DNA of 40,388 nt from Collinsella aerofaciens (GTDB taxonomy: Bacteria > Actinomycetota > Coriobacteriia > Coriobacteriales > Coriobacteriaceae), in contig NZ_WWSY01000020.1 in NCBI RefSeq assembly GCF_009876115.1, forward strand, positions 1 to 40,388. The letters run 5' to 3'. The position numbers were made by a program, and so were the translations under genes. Positions 1 to 8,023 of the stretch are shown in pieces. The notes under the pieces were generated by a model. The model saw nothing but the letters and a program-made list of their open reading frames with translations. It did not search any database and was not told the origin of the DNA. Within the stretch, counting starts at the first letter, position 1. Each line of letters opens with the position of its first letter.

Positions 1-116
1 AGGACCTCGGGGGCGTTCGGTTAACTGCGGGAGCGTGCCGTCAGCTCAATGTGTTCGGTTGGGATCGGAAATCAACCAGCACAGCCTCGGTTCTATAAAT
101 CGGCACGTCAGAGACA

Positions 117-404
117 TCAGCCGGCAGCAAGAAGTTTTTCGCTCAGAGCCGCACGGGCAAACTCACTTGGCGTCATCCCCTCGGCAGCCGCCCGTCGACG
201 AATGGCCTCCTTCATTCCCAGAGGAATCTTGACCGACAACGTTGCCGTCCCCTCACCTGAGAGCGGGGGCCGTCCATGCACGATCCCACCAACGGTATGT
301 TCGCCATCCGGAAACTCTCCGCGCTCGTACGACTCGCACCACGCGTCAATCATTTCATCCGTTACAACCTGACCATTAGCGGCCGTATACGTCTTGCCCA
401 TCAT
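117..404 (-). CDS. Ribbon-helix-helix antitoxin (BrnA-like position)
   Basis: A 95-residue protein. Its C-terminal half has the ribbon-helix-helix pattern: a short strand (TATLSVKIP, about residues 53-61), a helix with LGMKEAIRRRAAAEG, a turn and a second helix TPSEFARAALSEKL. Such proteins bind operator DNA as dimers and often neutralise a partner toxin through the other half; here the N-terminal half (residues 1-50, acidic, with WCESYERGEF) would be that part. The start ATG overlaps the stop of the upstream toxin gene (ATGA), so the two are translationally coupled. Toxin-first order with a ribbon-helix-helix antitoxin is the arrangement of brnTA. Two ATG codons in tandem (404 and 401) make the exact start uncertain by one residue. 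The fold is confident; the antitoxin role is inferred from context. Confidence 0.75.
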   Translation of the reverse strand: MMGKTYTAANGQVVTDEMIDAWCESYERGEFPDGEHTVGGIVHGRPPLSGEGTATLSVKIPLGMKEAIRRRAAAEGMTPSEFARAALSEKLLAAG

Positions 405-667
405 CGACCCCTTTGCCGAGCCTGTTCAATCTCCTGCCAAAATTTCTTCTGGACTGGAGACAAGGCATGAATGATAAGCCACCCACGGAGAAGCTCGACC
501 GCGACAAGCTCCACGCTTCGTCCGTCTGGGAGCCATCCAATCGCAAGCCATCTCGGCGGCTCGTCCTTCGACTCGCGACGAATGCACTCAGTAACCGCAA
601 GCCAAGCGCTAAGCACCTGCTTTTCCGTCAGGTGCTTTTTAGCGTTGGGATGGATCTCAACATCCAT
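401..667 (-). CDS. Putative BrnT/RelE-like toxin
   Basis: An 88-residue basic protein beginning MDVEIHPNAKKH. The pattern VEIHPxAxxH, then IGWLPDGRSVELVAVE, then IIHALSPVQKKFW resembles small actinobacterial toxins of the BrnT/RelE-like group, which end in an 'IHA(M/L)..RKF' strand and helix and cleave RNA. The start was set at ATG 667 because GGAGGAG lies 7 bases upstream; the open frame runs on to 763 but without a ribosome site. The stop overlaps the antitoxin start by 4 bases. It lies 58 bp after the DUF192 gene on the same strand, so it could be read through from the pilus operon or have its own promoter. Toxicity is inference; no catalytic residues can be assigned firmly. Confidence 0.65.
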   Translation of the reverse strand: MDVEIHPNAKKHLTEKQVLSAWLAVTECIRRESKDEPPRWLAIGWLPDGRSVELVAVELLRGWLIIHALSPVQKKFWQEIEQARQRGR

Positions 668-725
668 GCATCTTCTCCTCCATCTTACCCAATTTCGTAT
701 GACGAAAGTCCGCTGTCGCCAATTC

Positions 726-1085
726 TTAAGCCGGCACGCGTTGGAGAGCAGGGGTCGAAACAATGATTGAAGGACGCTCTAGTACGGCCCAGGCGCCGGG
801 GCAGGAGCACATACGCCAGGGACGTACGTTTTCGTAGCATACGAGGACATAGCCACGTGCATCGATAAAGGCGATGTCGATGGGATAGGCCATAAAACAC
901 GTGTGGACCGAAGAGCAGCGTGGAAACGCCATGACGAGCGGCAGGCCGTTGGCGGCAACCGGACGCCGTCCCAGCATGCCGCGCAGGCGCACGACAAACG
1001 ACTCCGCCACCGCAAACTCGGCCGGCGTCCAACCCAGCCTATTGAGTGCCCGCGCGTAGGCGATGTAGGACGAGACCGCGGTCAC
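726..1085 (-). CDS. DUF192 family protein, last gene of the Tad operon
   Basis: About 119 residues. Residues 33-105 follow the DUF192 pattern: RGMLGR, PLVMAFPRCSSVHTCFM, then PIDIAFIDARGYVL and a closing V-x-P region (NVRPWRMCSCPGAWAVLE). DUF192 is a small beta-rich domain of unknown biochemical role. The gene has no good upstream ATG outside the preceding TadE-like gene. A GTG at 1085 overlaps that gene's stop (ATGTGA) with a G-rich ribosome site just upstream, so this start is preferred; an in-frame ATG at 1190 would give 154 residues and overlap more deeply. Coupling to a pilin-like gene suggests that it works with the pilus, but nothing in the sequence says how. It has no obvious signal peptide and holds four cysteines. 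Confidence 0.75.
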   Translation of the reverse strand: MTAVSSYIAYARALNRLGWTPAEFAVAESFVVRLRGMLGRRPVAANGLPLVMAFPRCSSVHTCFMAYPIDIAFIDARGYVLVCYENVRPWRMCSCPGAWAVLERPSIIVSTPALQRVPA

Positions 1086-1558
1086 ATGACCACCCCCGGG
1101 CGCCATGGATCGACCGTCACCGCGCGCTCGTGCGACAACGTTGTCGGCGCCCCCAGCGGAACGCCAGCGATGCTGAGAGAAGTCGGCCACGGCTCATAGT
1201 GCATGGTGCAGGTGTAGGTCCTAAACGTACCGGATAGGGAGAGCAGGCCACCATCCGATGCCTCCGCGCCTTGCTCGCTCGACACTTCGATCTGCAAGTC
1301 ATAGCCTTCCATGGCATTCAGAATTTGAGTCTGGACCGTCGCCGAGGCATCGACAGAGCTTTCGTCGCCCTCCCCCTCCGACGCCACGGCGTGCGCCAAC
1401 ACGATGTCGGGCACCACGCGGTCGAAGCGCGCGACAGCGCTGGCATAGACCATGACGTTGTACACGATGAGTGCCAGCACCAGCAAAACGGGCGTAACCA
1501 CTGCCATCTCCACCGTCGCTTGGGCGCGCTCCTCGCGCAGACGCATGCGGATACTCAT
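1082..1558 (-). CDS. tadE: TadE-like pseudopilin (second copy)
   Basis: A 158-residue protein with a short basic leader and the motif EERAQATVEMAVVTP. By the prepilin rule that Glu is residue +5 of the mature protein, cleavage would fall between A12 and Q13, followed by a hydrophobic segment (about residues 18-38). TadE-like minor pilins take part in Flp pilus assembly at the cytoplasmic membrane. The rest is a soluble domain of about 115 residues without recognised motifs. ATG 1558 shares one base with the stop of the large TadG-like gene (TAATG), so re-initiation is likely. The open frame extends upstream to 1702, but only in the coding region of the previous gene. Family assignment rests on the N-terminal motif and the operon. 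Confidence 0.8.
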   Translation of the reverse strand: MSIRMRLREERAQATVEMAVVTPVLLVLALIVYNVMVYASAVARFDRVVPDIVLAHAVASEGEGDESSVDASATVQTQILNAMEGYDLQIEVSSEQGAEASDGGLLSLSGTFRTYTCTMHYEPWPTSLSIAGVPLGAPTTLSHERAVTVDPWRPGVVM

Positions 1559-3723
1559 TACGACCCACCGCCCAGAGCGCCAACCAGCGTGGCGACATCG
1601 ACGGTGAGCGGGATGGAGCCGCCGCCGGGCAGAGGAATCTCCGCAAGCGTGAACGTCGTGCCGCTGATGGTGCGTTCGACTTGATATTCCAACGCCTCGC
1701 AAAGCGCCTTGGGATCGGTCACGCCCAACGGAATACTTCGCAGCTTGTCTTGCGCTTGAGAGAGACCGGCAATGTCAGACCCCGGGCTCTTAATGACGTT
1801 GGCGGAATCGGTCAGCACTGGCTTTCGCAGGCGCAAGTCGCACGGTTCCAGACCCAGCGCCGCCACGGACGCCGAAACGGTATCGCCGAGCCACGATGCG
1901 ATGGAGCCCAACGCGCCGCTGCCCCCTCCTAGGCCTTTAATCATCTCGCCCATAAGTTCGTCGGCCGAACCTTGGATATCACCGTATCCCACAAGCAGCC
2001 GTCCCCAAACATCCATGACGCCGTCGAGCACACCGGCAACGCCGCCCGAGCGTTCCTTCAATGTCGAGAAAAATCGAGAAAGCACGTTGTTTTGCGCCGT
2101 CGCCTCATCGGGCGCCAGCACCGCGGCAGAGATGGCACCGCGATCGCCAAGCCTGACTGCCGTGTTAAACGAAGAGTTGAGTTCATCGGGGCTCGAGATG
2201 GCACCCGAAACCGCAAAGGCAACCACGCCGTTGCGACCGGGCGGAGCGATACGCGGACGCTCGCCCGAAAGCGCTTTAATGGCCTGGTCAAACGCATTGC
2301 CCGCACGGTCGGCTTCGTCCTCGGTCTGACGCTCGAGCTCGAGCTCCTTGTTGCGACAGTCGACGTAGTCCTCCAGGGCGTCTTTAAACTTGTCAAAGTG
2401 ATACTCGAAGCCGTTTTCGATAGAGGTTGAAGGCGCCGCAACGGCACCAAGCGACAAAACGCCAAAATGGCATTTGCTGCATTTATCCTGTCCATCGTAA
2501 TCGGCAACCGAAGCAAATCCGCTCGGCGTCCCTTTCTTATAGTTAGGGCAGGTCGTCCCGTAATGCAGATACGCCTTGTCATCGTTCACGCTAGTCGGCC
2601 ACACCGCATCGGTATAGAGTTCCGTCGCCCGAACCTCATCAGAGTTGCGCGGCAGCAGCGGAATATAGGAGGAGACCCTGTCTCCGTTCTCGGTTATATG
2701 TGCCCGATCGACCTCCGCGCTCGCATAGGTATAAAACGCCTTACGCGCCGCAGACTCTGCCTTCATCTCGACACTCGAGCCGTGGGGCTTCTCATTTGTC
2801 AGACGCCAATGGTAGTAGTCCTTCGCGCGATCAAGGGCAACTTGGGGCTCCCACGTAACGCTCGATGAGTAATGCGGATTTTGAACACCGGAGAGATCCG
2901 TTAGGCTTTTCGCACGCTCCCACATGCAAGAACAGCTGCCGACCGAGCCCTTGTCAGACCCACCACAATCCACCAGCCAAGCACGCTCTTTAGCCTTCGC
3001 CGTGTCCTCAGAAGCCTTCCGCAGCTCCTCGGCCGCACCCTCTAAATCATCTGATGTGTCTTTAATGGTATCGGTCGAGATCTCTGATCCTTTGAGCGCA
3101 GCGAAGTCAGACTCGGATGTCCTGGGCACGGCAAGCGCCGTACCGGTATAGGTCACACTATCGGTATCCTGCGCCGACACCGCCTGCGTGGCACGCGCGG
3201 CGATCAGATACGGCAGGGCCGTCTCGATTTTCTGTAAGCCTTCCGATGCGCTTTTGGCAAACTTGTTGCGCGTTTTAATGATCTCAATCCCGGTGTCGAC
3301 CATATTGCCGGCAACCGGCTCGGCACCCGGGATAAGGATGGCGACCAGGCCCGTCCCGATCGTGGCAAACCCCGCCAGCCCCAGACTCAAGATGCTCGCA
3401 TCAACCACCGTGGCAGCCGTGTGATAGGACGACACTACGTTGGCACCCGCCAGCGCGCCGCTATCAGCCGCCACCTGGGTATCCCCGGCACGCGACATGC
3501 TCCATATCGCCGCCGTCGACGAAAACAGCAGCGTGAGCACCACCAAGATGACCACCGCAGAGGAGAGCGTGGTGTAGGCACCGTCTTCGATAAACAGGTC
3601 GATACCGGCTCGACCCATAAAGCCGCCTCGTTTGCGGAGAGCGCCTGGTCGACGGCGGGCCGCAAACCCTTGCGTCACCCGCAACAGGCAGCGCCTAATC
3701 CCATGCAGCAATCCACGAATCAT
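1558..3723 (-). CDS. tadG: Large TadG-like pilus assembly protein
   Basis: A 721-residue protein with a basic N-terminus, IEDGAYTTLSSAVVILVVLTLLFSS as membrane anchor (about residues 45-72) and VAADSGALAGANVV (84-97), the 'ADxxALAGA' signature of TadG/Flp-assembly proteins. A second hydrophobic stretch lies at about 110-135. The long extracytoplasmic part contains two cysteine clusters (CGGSDKGSVGSCSC and CPNY...CSKCHFG) that could bind metal or form disulfides, and helical segments rich in Glu/Lys/Ala. Unlike the other pilin-like proteins here it lacks Glu at the +5 position (G-AYTTL), so processing by the prepilin peptidase is doubtful. ATG 3723 is chosen because GGAGGGAG lies 4 bases upstream; it overlaps the previous gene by 29 bases. 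TadG normally has about 400-600 residues, so this one is large. Confidence 0.8.
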   Translation of the reverse strand: MIRGLLHGIRRCLLRVTQGFAARRRPGALRKRGGFMGRAGIDLFIEDGAYTTLSSAVVILVVLTLLFSSTAAIWSMSRAGDTQVAADSGALAGANVVSSYHTAATVVDASILSLGLAGFATIGTGLVAILIPGAEPVAGNMVDTGIEIIKTRNKFAKSASEGLQKIETALPYLIAARATQAVSAQDTDSVTYTGTALAVPRTSESDFAALKGSEISTDTIKDTSDDLEGAAEELRKASEDTAKAKERAWLVDCGGSDKGSVGSCSCMWERAKSLTDLSGVQNPHYSSSVTWEPQVALDRAKDYYHWRLTNEKPHGSSVEMKAESAARKAFYTYASAEVDRAHITENGDRVSSYIPLLPRNSDEVRATELYTDAVWPTSVNDDKAYLHYGTTCPNYKKGTPSGFASVADYDGQDKCSKCHFGVLSLGAVAAPSTSIENGFEYHFDKFKDALEDYVDCRNKELELERQTEDEADRAGNAFDQAIKALSGERPRIAPPGRNGVVAFAVSGAISSPDELNSSFNTAVRLGDRGAISAAVLAPDEATAQNNVLSRFFSTLKERSGGVAGVLDGVMDVWGRLLVGYGDIQGSADELMGEMIKGLGGGSGALGSIASWLGDTVSASVAALGLEPCDLRLRKPVLTDSANVIKSPGSDIAGLSQAQDKLRSIPLGVTDPKALCEALEYQVERTISGTTFTLAEIPLPGGGSIPLTVDVATLVGALGGGS

Positions 3724-4231
3724 AATCTCCCTCCAGCCATTCGGGACGCGATTGATACGAGACATCGACCTTGAGCTCAACGTAGCCGCCCTCGGCGGTA
3801 CCACCCATAGCCTGCGCAAACGCACCGATCACAGGCAACGGCTTGACCTCGCCGGAAACGGACACGGACGAGACGCCACCCGCACCGGCCCGGCCAAGCT
3901 CGATATCCCACGACAACGGCCCGCCGGCATGAAAGATCGAAACGTTGGGCACTGCGGCAAGTCGGCGGCGGGTGAACTCCTTAAGATCGTCGTCCTCCGC
4001 CGTCGTCGTGGTCATGAGCCGCGCGGTCTCGGCAGCGGCAGACTCCATGACCGCGCGCGTATAGAGCAGGCACACCGGTTGCAGCGCGAGAAGGATGAGT
4101 GTCAGAAACGTCGGCAGCAAAAAAGCGGCCTCGACCGTAGACTGCGCCCGGTCCTCGCGCGCGGCATCAATACAACGCGATGTCCTTAGCGGCCGCAGCG
4201 GCGTCGATAACCGACGTCGAGGCAACGCCAT
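3695..4231 (-). CDS. tadE: TadE-like pseudopilin (first copy)
   Basis: The protein contains REDRAQSTVEAAFLLPTF followed by a hydrophobic helix (LTLILLALQPVCLLYTRAV), the class pattern of TadE-like minor pilins, with predicted cleavage before Gln and Glu at +5. A roughly 120-residue beta-rich soluble domain follows. The start is uncertain. The only in-frame ATG close by (4231) would overlap the previous gene by 65 bases and give an unusually long basic leader. An ATT at 4171, preceded by AAGGA with 11 bases of spacing and overlapping the previous stop, would give a normal short leader. The coordinates given use the ATG. The C-terminus overlaps the TadG-like start by 29 bases. Function as a pilus component is inferred from motif and operon. 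Confidence 0.7.
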   Translation of the reverse strand: MALPRRRLSTPLRPLRTSRCIDAAREDRAQSTVEAAFLLPTFLTLILLALQPVCLLYTRAVMESAAAETARLMTTTTAEDDDLKEFTRRRLAAVPNVSIFHAGGPLSWDIELGRAGAGGVSSVSVSGEVKPLPVIGAFAQAMGGTAEGGYVELKVDVSYQSRPEWLEGDYDSWIAAWD

Positions 4232-4385
4232 GGGATGCCGCCCGCTCAACCAGCGCCGCCAAGCGCCCATCGGTGCCGGCACGCCAAAGTCCCGCGATCG
4301 CCAGCACGATCGATAACAGCGCCACCGTGACGATGGCGTATTCGACCGTCGCCTGGGCAGATTCCTCACGCAGGACATCATGCAT
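4167..4385 (-). CDS. Small Flp/TadE-type pilin-like protein
   Basis: A 72-residue protein beginning MHDVLREESAQATVEYAIVTVALL. Predicted cleavage between A10 and Q11 would leave Glu at +5 and Tyr at +6, the EY pair typical of Flp pilins, followed by one hydrophobic helix (about residues 16-33) and a 35-residue tail. It is shorter in leader and longer in tail than the main Flp pilin upstream and may be a minor pilin or an alternative major subunit. A very strong ribosome site (AAAGGAGG) sits 9 bases before ATG 4385, which implies high translation compared with its neighbours. It begins immediately after the stop of the preceding gene. Confidence 0.8.
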   Translation of the reverse strand: MHDVLREESAQATVEYAIVTVALLSIVLAIAGLWRAGTDGRLAALVERAASHGVASTSVIDAAAAAKDIALY

Positions 4386-4386
4386 T

Positions 4387-4950
4387 TCACGATCCCTCCT
4401 TTGAGTCCGTTGCCTGCGGGCTCAGGCGCACGGCGCGCAGACGACACGAAGCATCGCCAGCATCCGCGGCAATTGTCACCATATCGACCCAGCCGCGTTC
4501 GTCGCGCACGATGGCGCCCCACACGTTTCCCTTGATGTCGAGATAGCCGATCAGAGCAAGTTGCGCCGTGGGTACCTCGCGATAGGCACGCAGCATATCC
4601 GCCGCCGCTTCGGTCATCGGTCGGTCCTCGGACCATGCAAGCCGGACCGCAATCGCGTTGCCCTCAGGCGAATCCGTCGCAGTGCCAGACCGCTTGTCGA
4701 GCGTCCGCAGAAAGGTTTGCGCCGTGACAGCGACATCCGAATCGTCCGCATCTCGCATCTCATCTTTTTGAGACGCCACCGCCGAATCTGAGCCCAAATC
4801 GGAGGCGGTCCCAGGACGCTGCTGCCGCGCGGCGTTAAGCCCCCAAAGCACCGCCGCTATCGCCACGACCAGGCAAGCAAACACCAGCAGTACCCCGATG
4901 GGGCGCTCGCCCTCTACAGGCTGTTGATGCCCTCGCTGATAGCGTTCCAT
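4387..4950 (-). CDS. Single-pass membrane protein of the Tad operon, unrecognised
   Basis: A 187-residue protein. Residues 1-17 are polar; residues 18-40 (IGVLLVFACLVVAIAAVLWGL) form a membrane helix. A linker rich in Ser, Asp and Ala follows (about 45-75), then a soluble domain of about 110 residues (VTAQTFLRTLDKRSG...VWGAIVRDERGWVDMV...). No family was recognised. The layout, with one N-terminal helix and an extracytoplasmic domain, fits an accessory pilus component anchored in the membrane. It overlaps the 3' end of the Flp pilin gene by 37 bases in another frame, and the ribosome site of ATG 4950 is weak, so translation probably depends on pilin translation. Position between two pilin genes is the only hint of function. 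Confidence 0.65.
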   Translation of the reverse strand: MERYQRGHQQPVEGERPIGVLLVFACLVVAIAAVLWGLNAARQQRPGTASDLGSDSAVASQKDEMRDADDSDVAVTAQTFLRTLDKRSGTATDSPEGNAIAVRLAWSEDRPMTEAAADMLRAYREVPTAQLALIGYLDIKGNVWGAIVRDERGWVDMVTIAADAGDASCRLRAVRLSPQATDSKEGS

Positions 4951-5147
4951 AGATCTTGGACCTTGCCCTTAAATGCGACGATGGCGATAATCGCAATCAC
5001 CACGAGCACGCCGACCAAGATGGCATACTCGGTGGTACCCTGTGCGCTCTCCTCCTGCAATAGTTCCTTGGCGCGCTGACGAACATGTGCCGCCCGGCAA
5101 AACGCCCAGCCCTGGACCTTGCCAGCAGCGTCAGTCATCGTGTTCAT
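4914..5147 (-). CDS. flp: Flp-type major pilin
   Basis: A 77-residue protein ending in the Flp pilin core: EESAQGTTEYAILVGVLVVI, a hydrophobic helix to about residue 59, then GKVQDLWNAISEGINSL. The expected processing site is A35-Q36 with Glu40 at +5 and Tyr41, giving a mature subunit of about 42 residues, within the usual Flp size. The leader of about 35 residues is much longer than usual and contains its own polar helix. Most Flp pilins have Gly before the cleavage site; here it would be Ala. GGGAGGA precedes ATG 5147. It is the first structural gene after tadC and is expected to be the main filament subunit. Confidence 0.88.
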   Translation of the reverse strand: MNTMTDAAGKVQGWAFCRAAHVRQRAKELLQEESAQGTTEYAILVGVLVVIAIIAIVAFKGKVQDLWNAISEGINSL

Positions 5148-5157
5148 GTATTCCTCC

Positions 5158-5799
5158 CTACATCATCCCGCCTGCTCCCAGCAGCGGGCCCAATATGGAC
5201 AGAAGCAACGCCGGCAAGATGAGCGTGCCGGTGGGAATCAACAGCTTGACGGGCGCACGCTCGATCTCGCGCTCGACCGCGGCGCGATGAGCCGCACGGA
5301 TCTCGCGACTTTGAGCGGCCAGCGTCTCGGCAAGTGGGGCACCCAGGGCGAGCGCCTGCCCCACCGTGATGGCAAAGGTCTCGAGCGCTCGCACGTCCAG
5401 GTCGCGCGCGGCGGCCAACAACTCGTCCTCACGCGTGCCCACGCCCACCTGCCACGCCATGCAGGCGCGCTCAAGGCGAAGAGCGAGCACTGACCGGCGG
5501 TTGGCGCAGAAAATCTCAAGCGCCGCATCAAACGAAAGACCGGCCGAAAGACCCAAGCGCACAACATCGATCATCTCGGACACTTCGCCGAGCGACACTC
5601 GCGCCGGGCCGCCCGCTCCAACCGCGCCCTTCACTCGCGCGGTCAGAGCATCGACCACCGAGCGACCCGCGGCAGCGACCAGCACCGCCTCGCGCTTGCA
5701 GGCCCCTGCGATCTTGCGTGCATCCGCCCGATCAAAACCCGTCGCGACAAATACACTCAGGGCGCACAGGCAAGCCGCAGCTGCAACCGGGGCGCTCAT
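5158..5799 (-). CDS. tadC: TadC-like inner membrane pilus platform protein
   Basis: A 213-residue type II secretion system F-domain protein. A short N-terminal hydrophobic segment (residues 4-20) is followed by the F-domain helices (EVSEMIDVVRLGLSAGLSFDAALEI, about 72-97, then LETFAITVGQALALGAPLAETL) and a C-terminal membrane hairpin (VKLLIPTGTLILPALLLSILGPLLGAG). With TadB it should form the membrane platform that the TadA ATPase turns. It is shorter than proteobacterial TadC (around 300 residues), apparently lacking part of the N-terminal region. ATG 5799 overlaps the tadB stop as ATGA; the open frame extends to 5937 only inside tadB. The Flp pilin gene follows 11 bases downstream. Confidence 0.85.
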   Translation of the reverse strand: MSAPVAAAACLCALSVFVATGFDRADARKIAGACKREAVLVAAAGRSVVDALTARVKGAVGAGGPARVSLGEVSEMIDVVRLGLSAGLSFDAALEIFCANRRSVLALRLERACMAWQVGVGTREDELLAAARDLDVRALETFAITVGQALALGAPLAETLAAQSREIRAAHRAAVEREIERAPVKLLIPTGTLILPALLLSILGPLLGAGGMM

Positions 5800-6722
5800 A
5801 GCTCCACCCGCATAATGCGCCGGATAACCACCAGGGCAACGGCGTTGAGGGCAAGACCCAGCACCACAGCGCCCGCGCCGGCAGGCGTCGCAAGACCGCG
5901 ACGAAAATCTGCCGAAAGCAGCGCCAACACCGCGCACATGCCCGCCGGCATCGCCGCGACCATATGCGCAGACATGCGAGCCTGCGACGTCTTAACATCC
6001 AGGCGGCGCTTGAGCTCAATGCGCTCCCCCACCATGCTCGACGCCTCGGACAGTAAGTCGGCAAGCGGAGCGCCGGTGCGCTGAGACACCTTAAGCGCCA
6101 AGGTCACAAGCGAAAGACCGGGGGCGTCGATACGCACGAGCAAGTCATCGAGCGCGTCGGTCGCCGAGATGCCGCAATCGATCGCCGCCGCCACCCGCAA
6201 AAACTCGGTATGCACTGGCTCTTGCGCATGAGCGCCCACAAAGCGCATGCCCTGGGCCAGCGAATGTCCCGAGGCAAGCGACATGGAAAGTGCGGTAAAC
6301 GCCTCGGGCATTGCCTCTTCTGCATCGTGTTGCTCGCGCCGGCTCTCAAAGCCATCCCGAGCGGCACCGACGGCAAACGGAGCAACAAGTCCCAAGGCAA
6401 ATCCGAGGGGCGATAACGACACCATCGTTAGTAAAACGCAGCAGACACCGCTCGATAGCAGCAGAAACGCCAAACGTCCCGAAGCATCTTCGATCACGAG
6501 GCCAAGGCGATGCGCCGGAGCCAGCGATGCCCACGAACGGGCGATCTTTTTCAGCAGATCGTTTTCCACCAGCTCACGCGGCAGCTTCTCTGCCACCGTC
6601 TCGAGCGCCTGACGTGACAGCTCCGCCGACGGTACCTGCGGCACACGAGGTTCCGCCCCGCACGCCGTCGCGACAGAAAGCCCTGCCAAGCCCCCTACGA
6701 CGAGGGGCACAGTGATCTCCAT
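5796..6722 (-). CDS. tadB: TadB-like inner membrane pilus platform protein
   Basis: A 308-residue protein with an N-terminal hydrophobic segment, a membrane pair at about residues 83-120 (LAFLLLSSGVCCVLLTMVSL...), a type II secretion F domain at about 138-265 (EAFTALSMSLASGHSLAQGMRFV ... SQRTGAPLADLLSEASSMV) and C-terminal helices at about 252-302. TadB and TadC form the cytoplasmic-membrane platform of the Flp pilus machine. ATG 6722 has GGAGG 8 bases upstream, inside the end of the tadA gene (28-base overlap). Length is normal for TadB. The gene order tadZ-tadA-tadB-tadC matches Tad loci elsewhere. Confidence 0.88.
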   Translation of the reverse strand: MEITVPLVVGGLAGLSVATACGAEPRVPQVPSAELSRQALETVAEKLPRELVENDLLKKIARSWASLAPAHRLGLVIEDASGRLAFLLLSSGVCCVLLTMVSLSPLGFALGLVAPFAVGAARDGFESRREQHDAEEAMPEAFTALSMSLASGHSLAQGMRFVGAHAQEPVHTEFLRVAAAIDCGISATDALDDLLVRIDAPGLSLVTLALKVSQRTGAPLADLLSEASSMVGERIELKRRLDVKTSQARMSAHMVAAMPAGMCAVLALLSADFRRGLATPAGAGAVVLGLALNAVALVVIRRIMRVEL

Positions 6723-8023
6723 TCGTCCACCTCCTCTTGTGTGAGCGTCCCCGACCGCAGGCCTTCTGCGATAAACGGCGGCTCGCGGTCAAGCGTCCAG
6801 GTGCGCTCGGCGGCATCGAACGTCACATAGCGCTCGAGCTCTACGCCGCCCGATGCGGCGCGTCGCACCCCCGAATACGAGGAGACGAAACGCCTGCCAT
6901 CGGCGTGACGCTCGGACATCACGATGCCGTCGAGCGCCATGGCAATCTGCTCCTCGATGAGCTCGCTCGGCAGATCGATGCCATAACGTGCAAGCAACGT
7001 CAGACGCACCACGGTCTCCTGTTCTGAACCCGCATGAAGTGTGGTGAGCGACCCGTCGTGGCCCGTGTTCATGGCCTGCAACATGTCGCAGCACTCGGCA
7101 CCGCGCACCTCGCCCACCACGATGCGGTCGGGGCGCATGCGCAGGGCATTAGTTACCAGGTCGCGGATCGTCACCGCGCCCTCGCCCTCAATTGAAGCCT
7201 CGCGCGCCTCTAGGCGCACCACGTGCGGATGATGTGCAAACTTGAGCTCGGCGGAGTCCTCGATCGTCACGATGCGCTCGCCGGTGGAAATCTCACATGA
7301 CAACGCGTTGAGCAGGGTGGTCTTACCAGATCCCGTGCCTCCCGCAACCGCCAGGTCCTGTCGCAGCGACACCGCGCACGACAGCAGCTGCGCATACCAA
7401 AGCGGCAGCGATCCCAACCCCACGAGCTCGTCCAGCGAGCAGATACGGTCCGAGAACTTTCGGATGGTGAGAATCGGTCCGTCAATCGCCACAGGCGGAA
7501 TCACCGCGTTGACGCGATAGCCCGTTTTGAGGCGGGCGTTGACGATAGGGCTGCGCTCGTCGATACGGCGGCCAAGTGGCGAGATAATGCGGTCGATAAG
7601 CACACGGATCTGCTCATCATCCTCAAACGCATGCTCGATGGGGTACAAGACGCCGCCGCGTTCAAAGAAAGCCGAGCGGCAGCCGTTGATCATGATCTCG
7701 GTAACGGTGTCGTCCTCGATGAGCGGCTGCAACGGCCCCAGGCCCACCACGTCATCCAAAATCTCGTCGATGATGGTCTCGCGCTCGGACGTCGCGAGAT
7801 CGGTCGGCTCCTCAACATTGAGCGCCGCCTCCACCGCAGGACGCAATTCCGAGCGGGCAAGTGCCGGGTCGATATAGGCGCTGATACGCGCCACTTCGTC
7901 GTAACCCATGCGGTCCATCACGGCGCGCTTGGTGCGTCGTTTCACGGCGCGGCGACGCCCCGCATCTACAGGCGCTGCCGCCGCCGCAGCGCCGGCAGCC
8001 TTAATCCTCGTTTGCAGGCTCAT
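6695..8023 (-). CDS. cpaF: CpaF/TadA family pilus assembly ATPase
   Basis: A 442-residue secretion ATPase (VirB11/GspE superfamily). Walker A GGTGSGKT lies at residues 228-235, the Asp box TIEDSAEL at 253-260, the Walker B region [11 protein letters not shown] at 300-310 and the His box [11 protein letters not shown] at 321-331. All key residues are present, so it should be an active hexameric ATPase that powers Flp pilus assembly from the cytoplasmic face. The N-terminal part (about 30-190) is the usual CpaF domain with [23 protein letters not shown] basic Ala-rich leader (residues 7-35) precedes it. ATG 8023 overlaps the tadZ stop by 4 bases (ATGA). Confidence 0.95.
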   Translation of the reverse strand: MSLQTRIKAAGAAAAAAPVDAGRRRAVKRRTKRAVMDRMGYDEVARISAYIDPALARSELRPAVEAALNVEEPTDLATSERETIIDEILDDVVGLGPLQPLIEDDTVTEIMINGCRSAFFERGGVLYPIEHAFEDDEQIRVLIDRIISPLGRRIDERSPIVNARLKTGYRVNAVIPPVAIDGPILTIRKFSDRICSLDELVGLGSLPLWYAQLLSCAVSLRQDLAVAGGTGSGKTTLLNALSCEISTGERIVTIEDSAELKFAHHPHVVRLEAREASIEGEGAVTIRDLVTNALRMRPDRIVVGEVRGAECCDMLQAMNTGHDGSLTTLHAGSEQETVVRLTLLARYGIDLPSELIEEQIAMALDGIVMSERHADGRRFVSSYSGVRRAASGGVELERYVTFDAAERTWTLDREPPFIAEGLRSGTLTQEEVDEWRSLCPSS

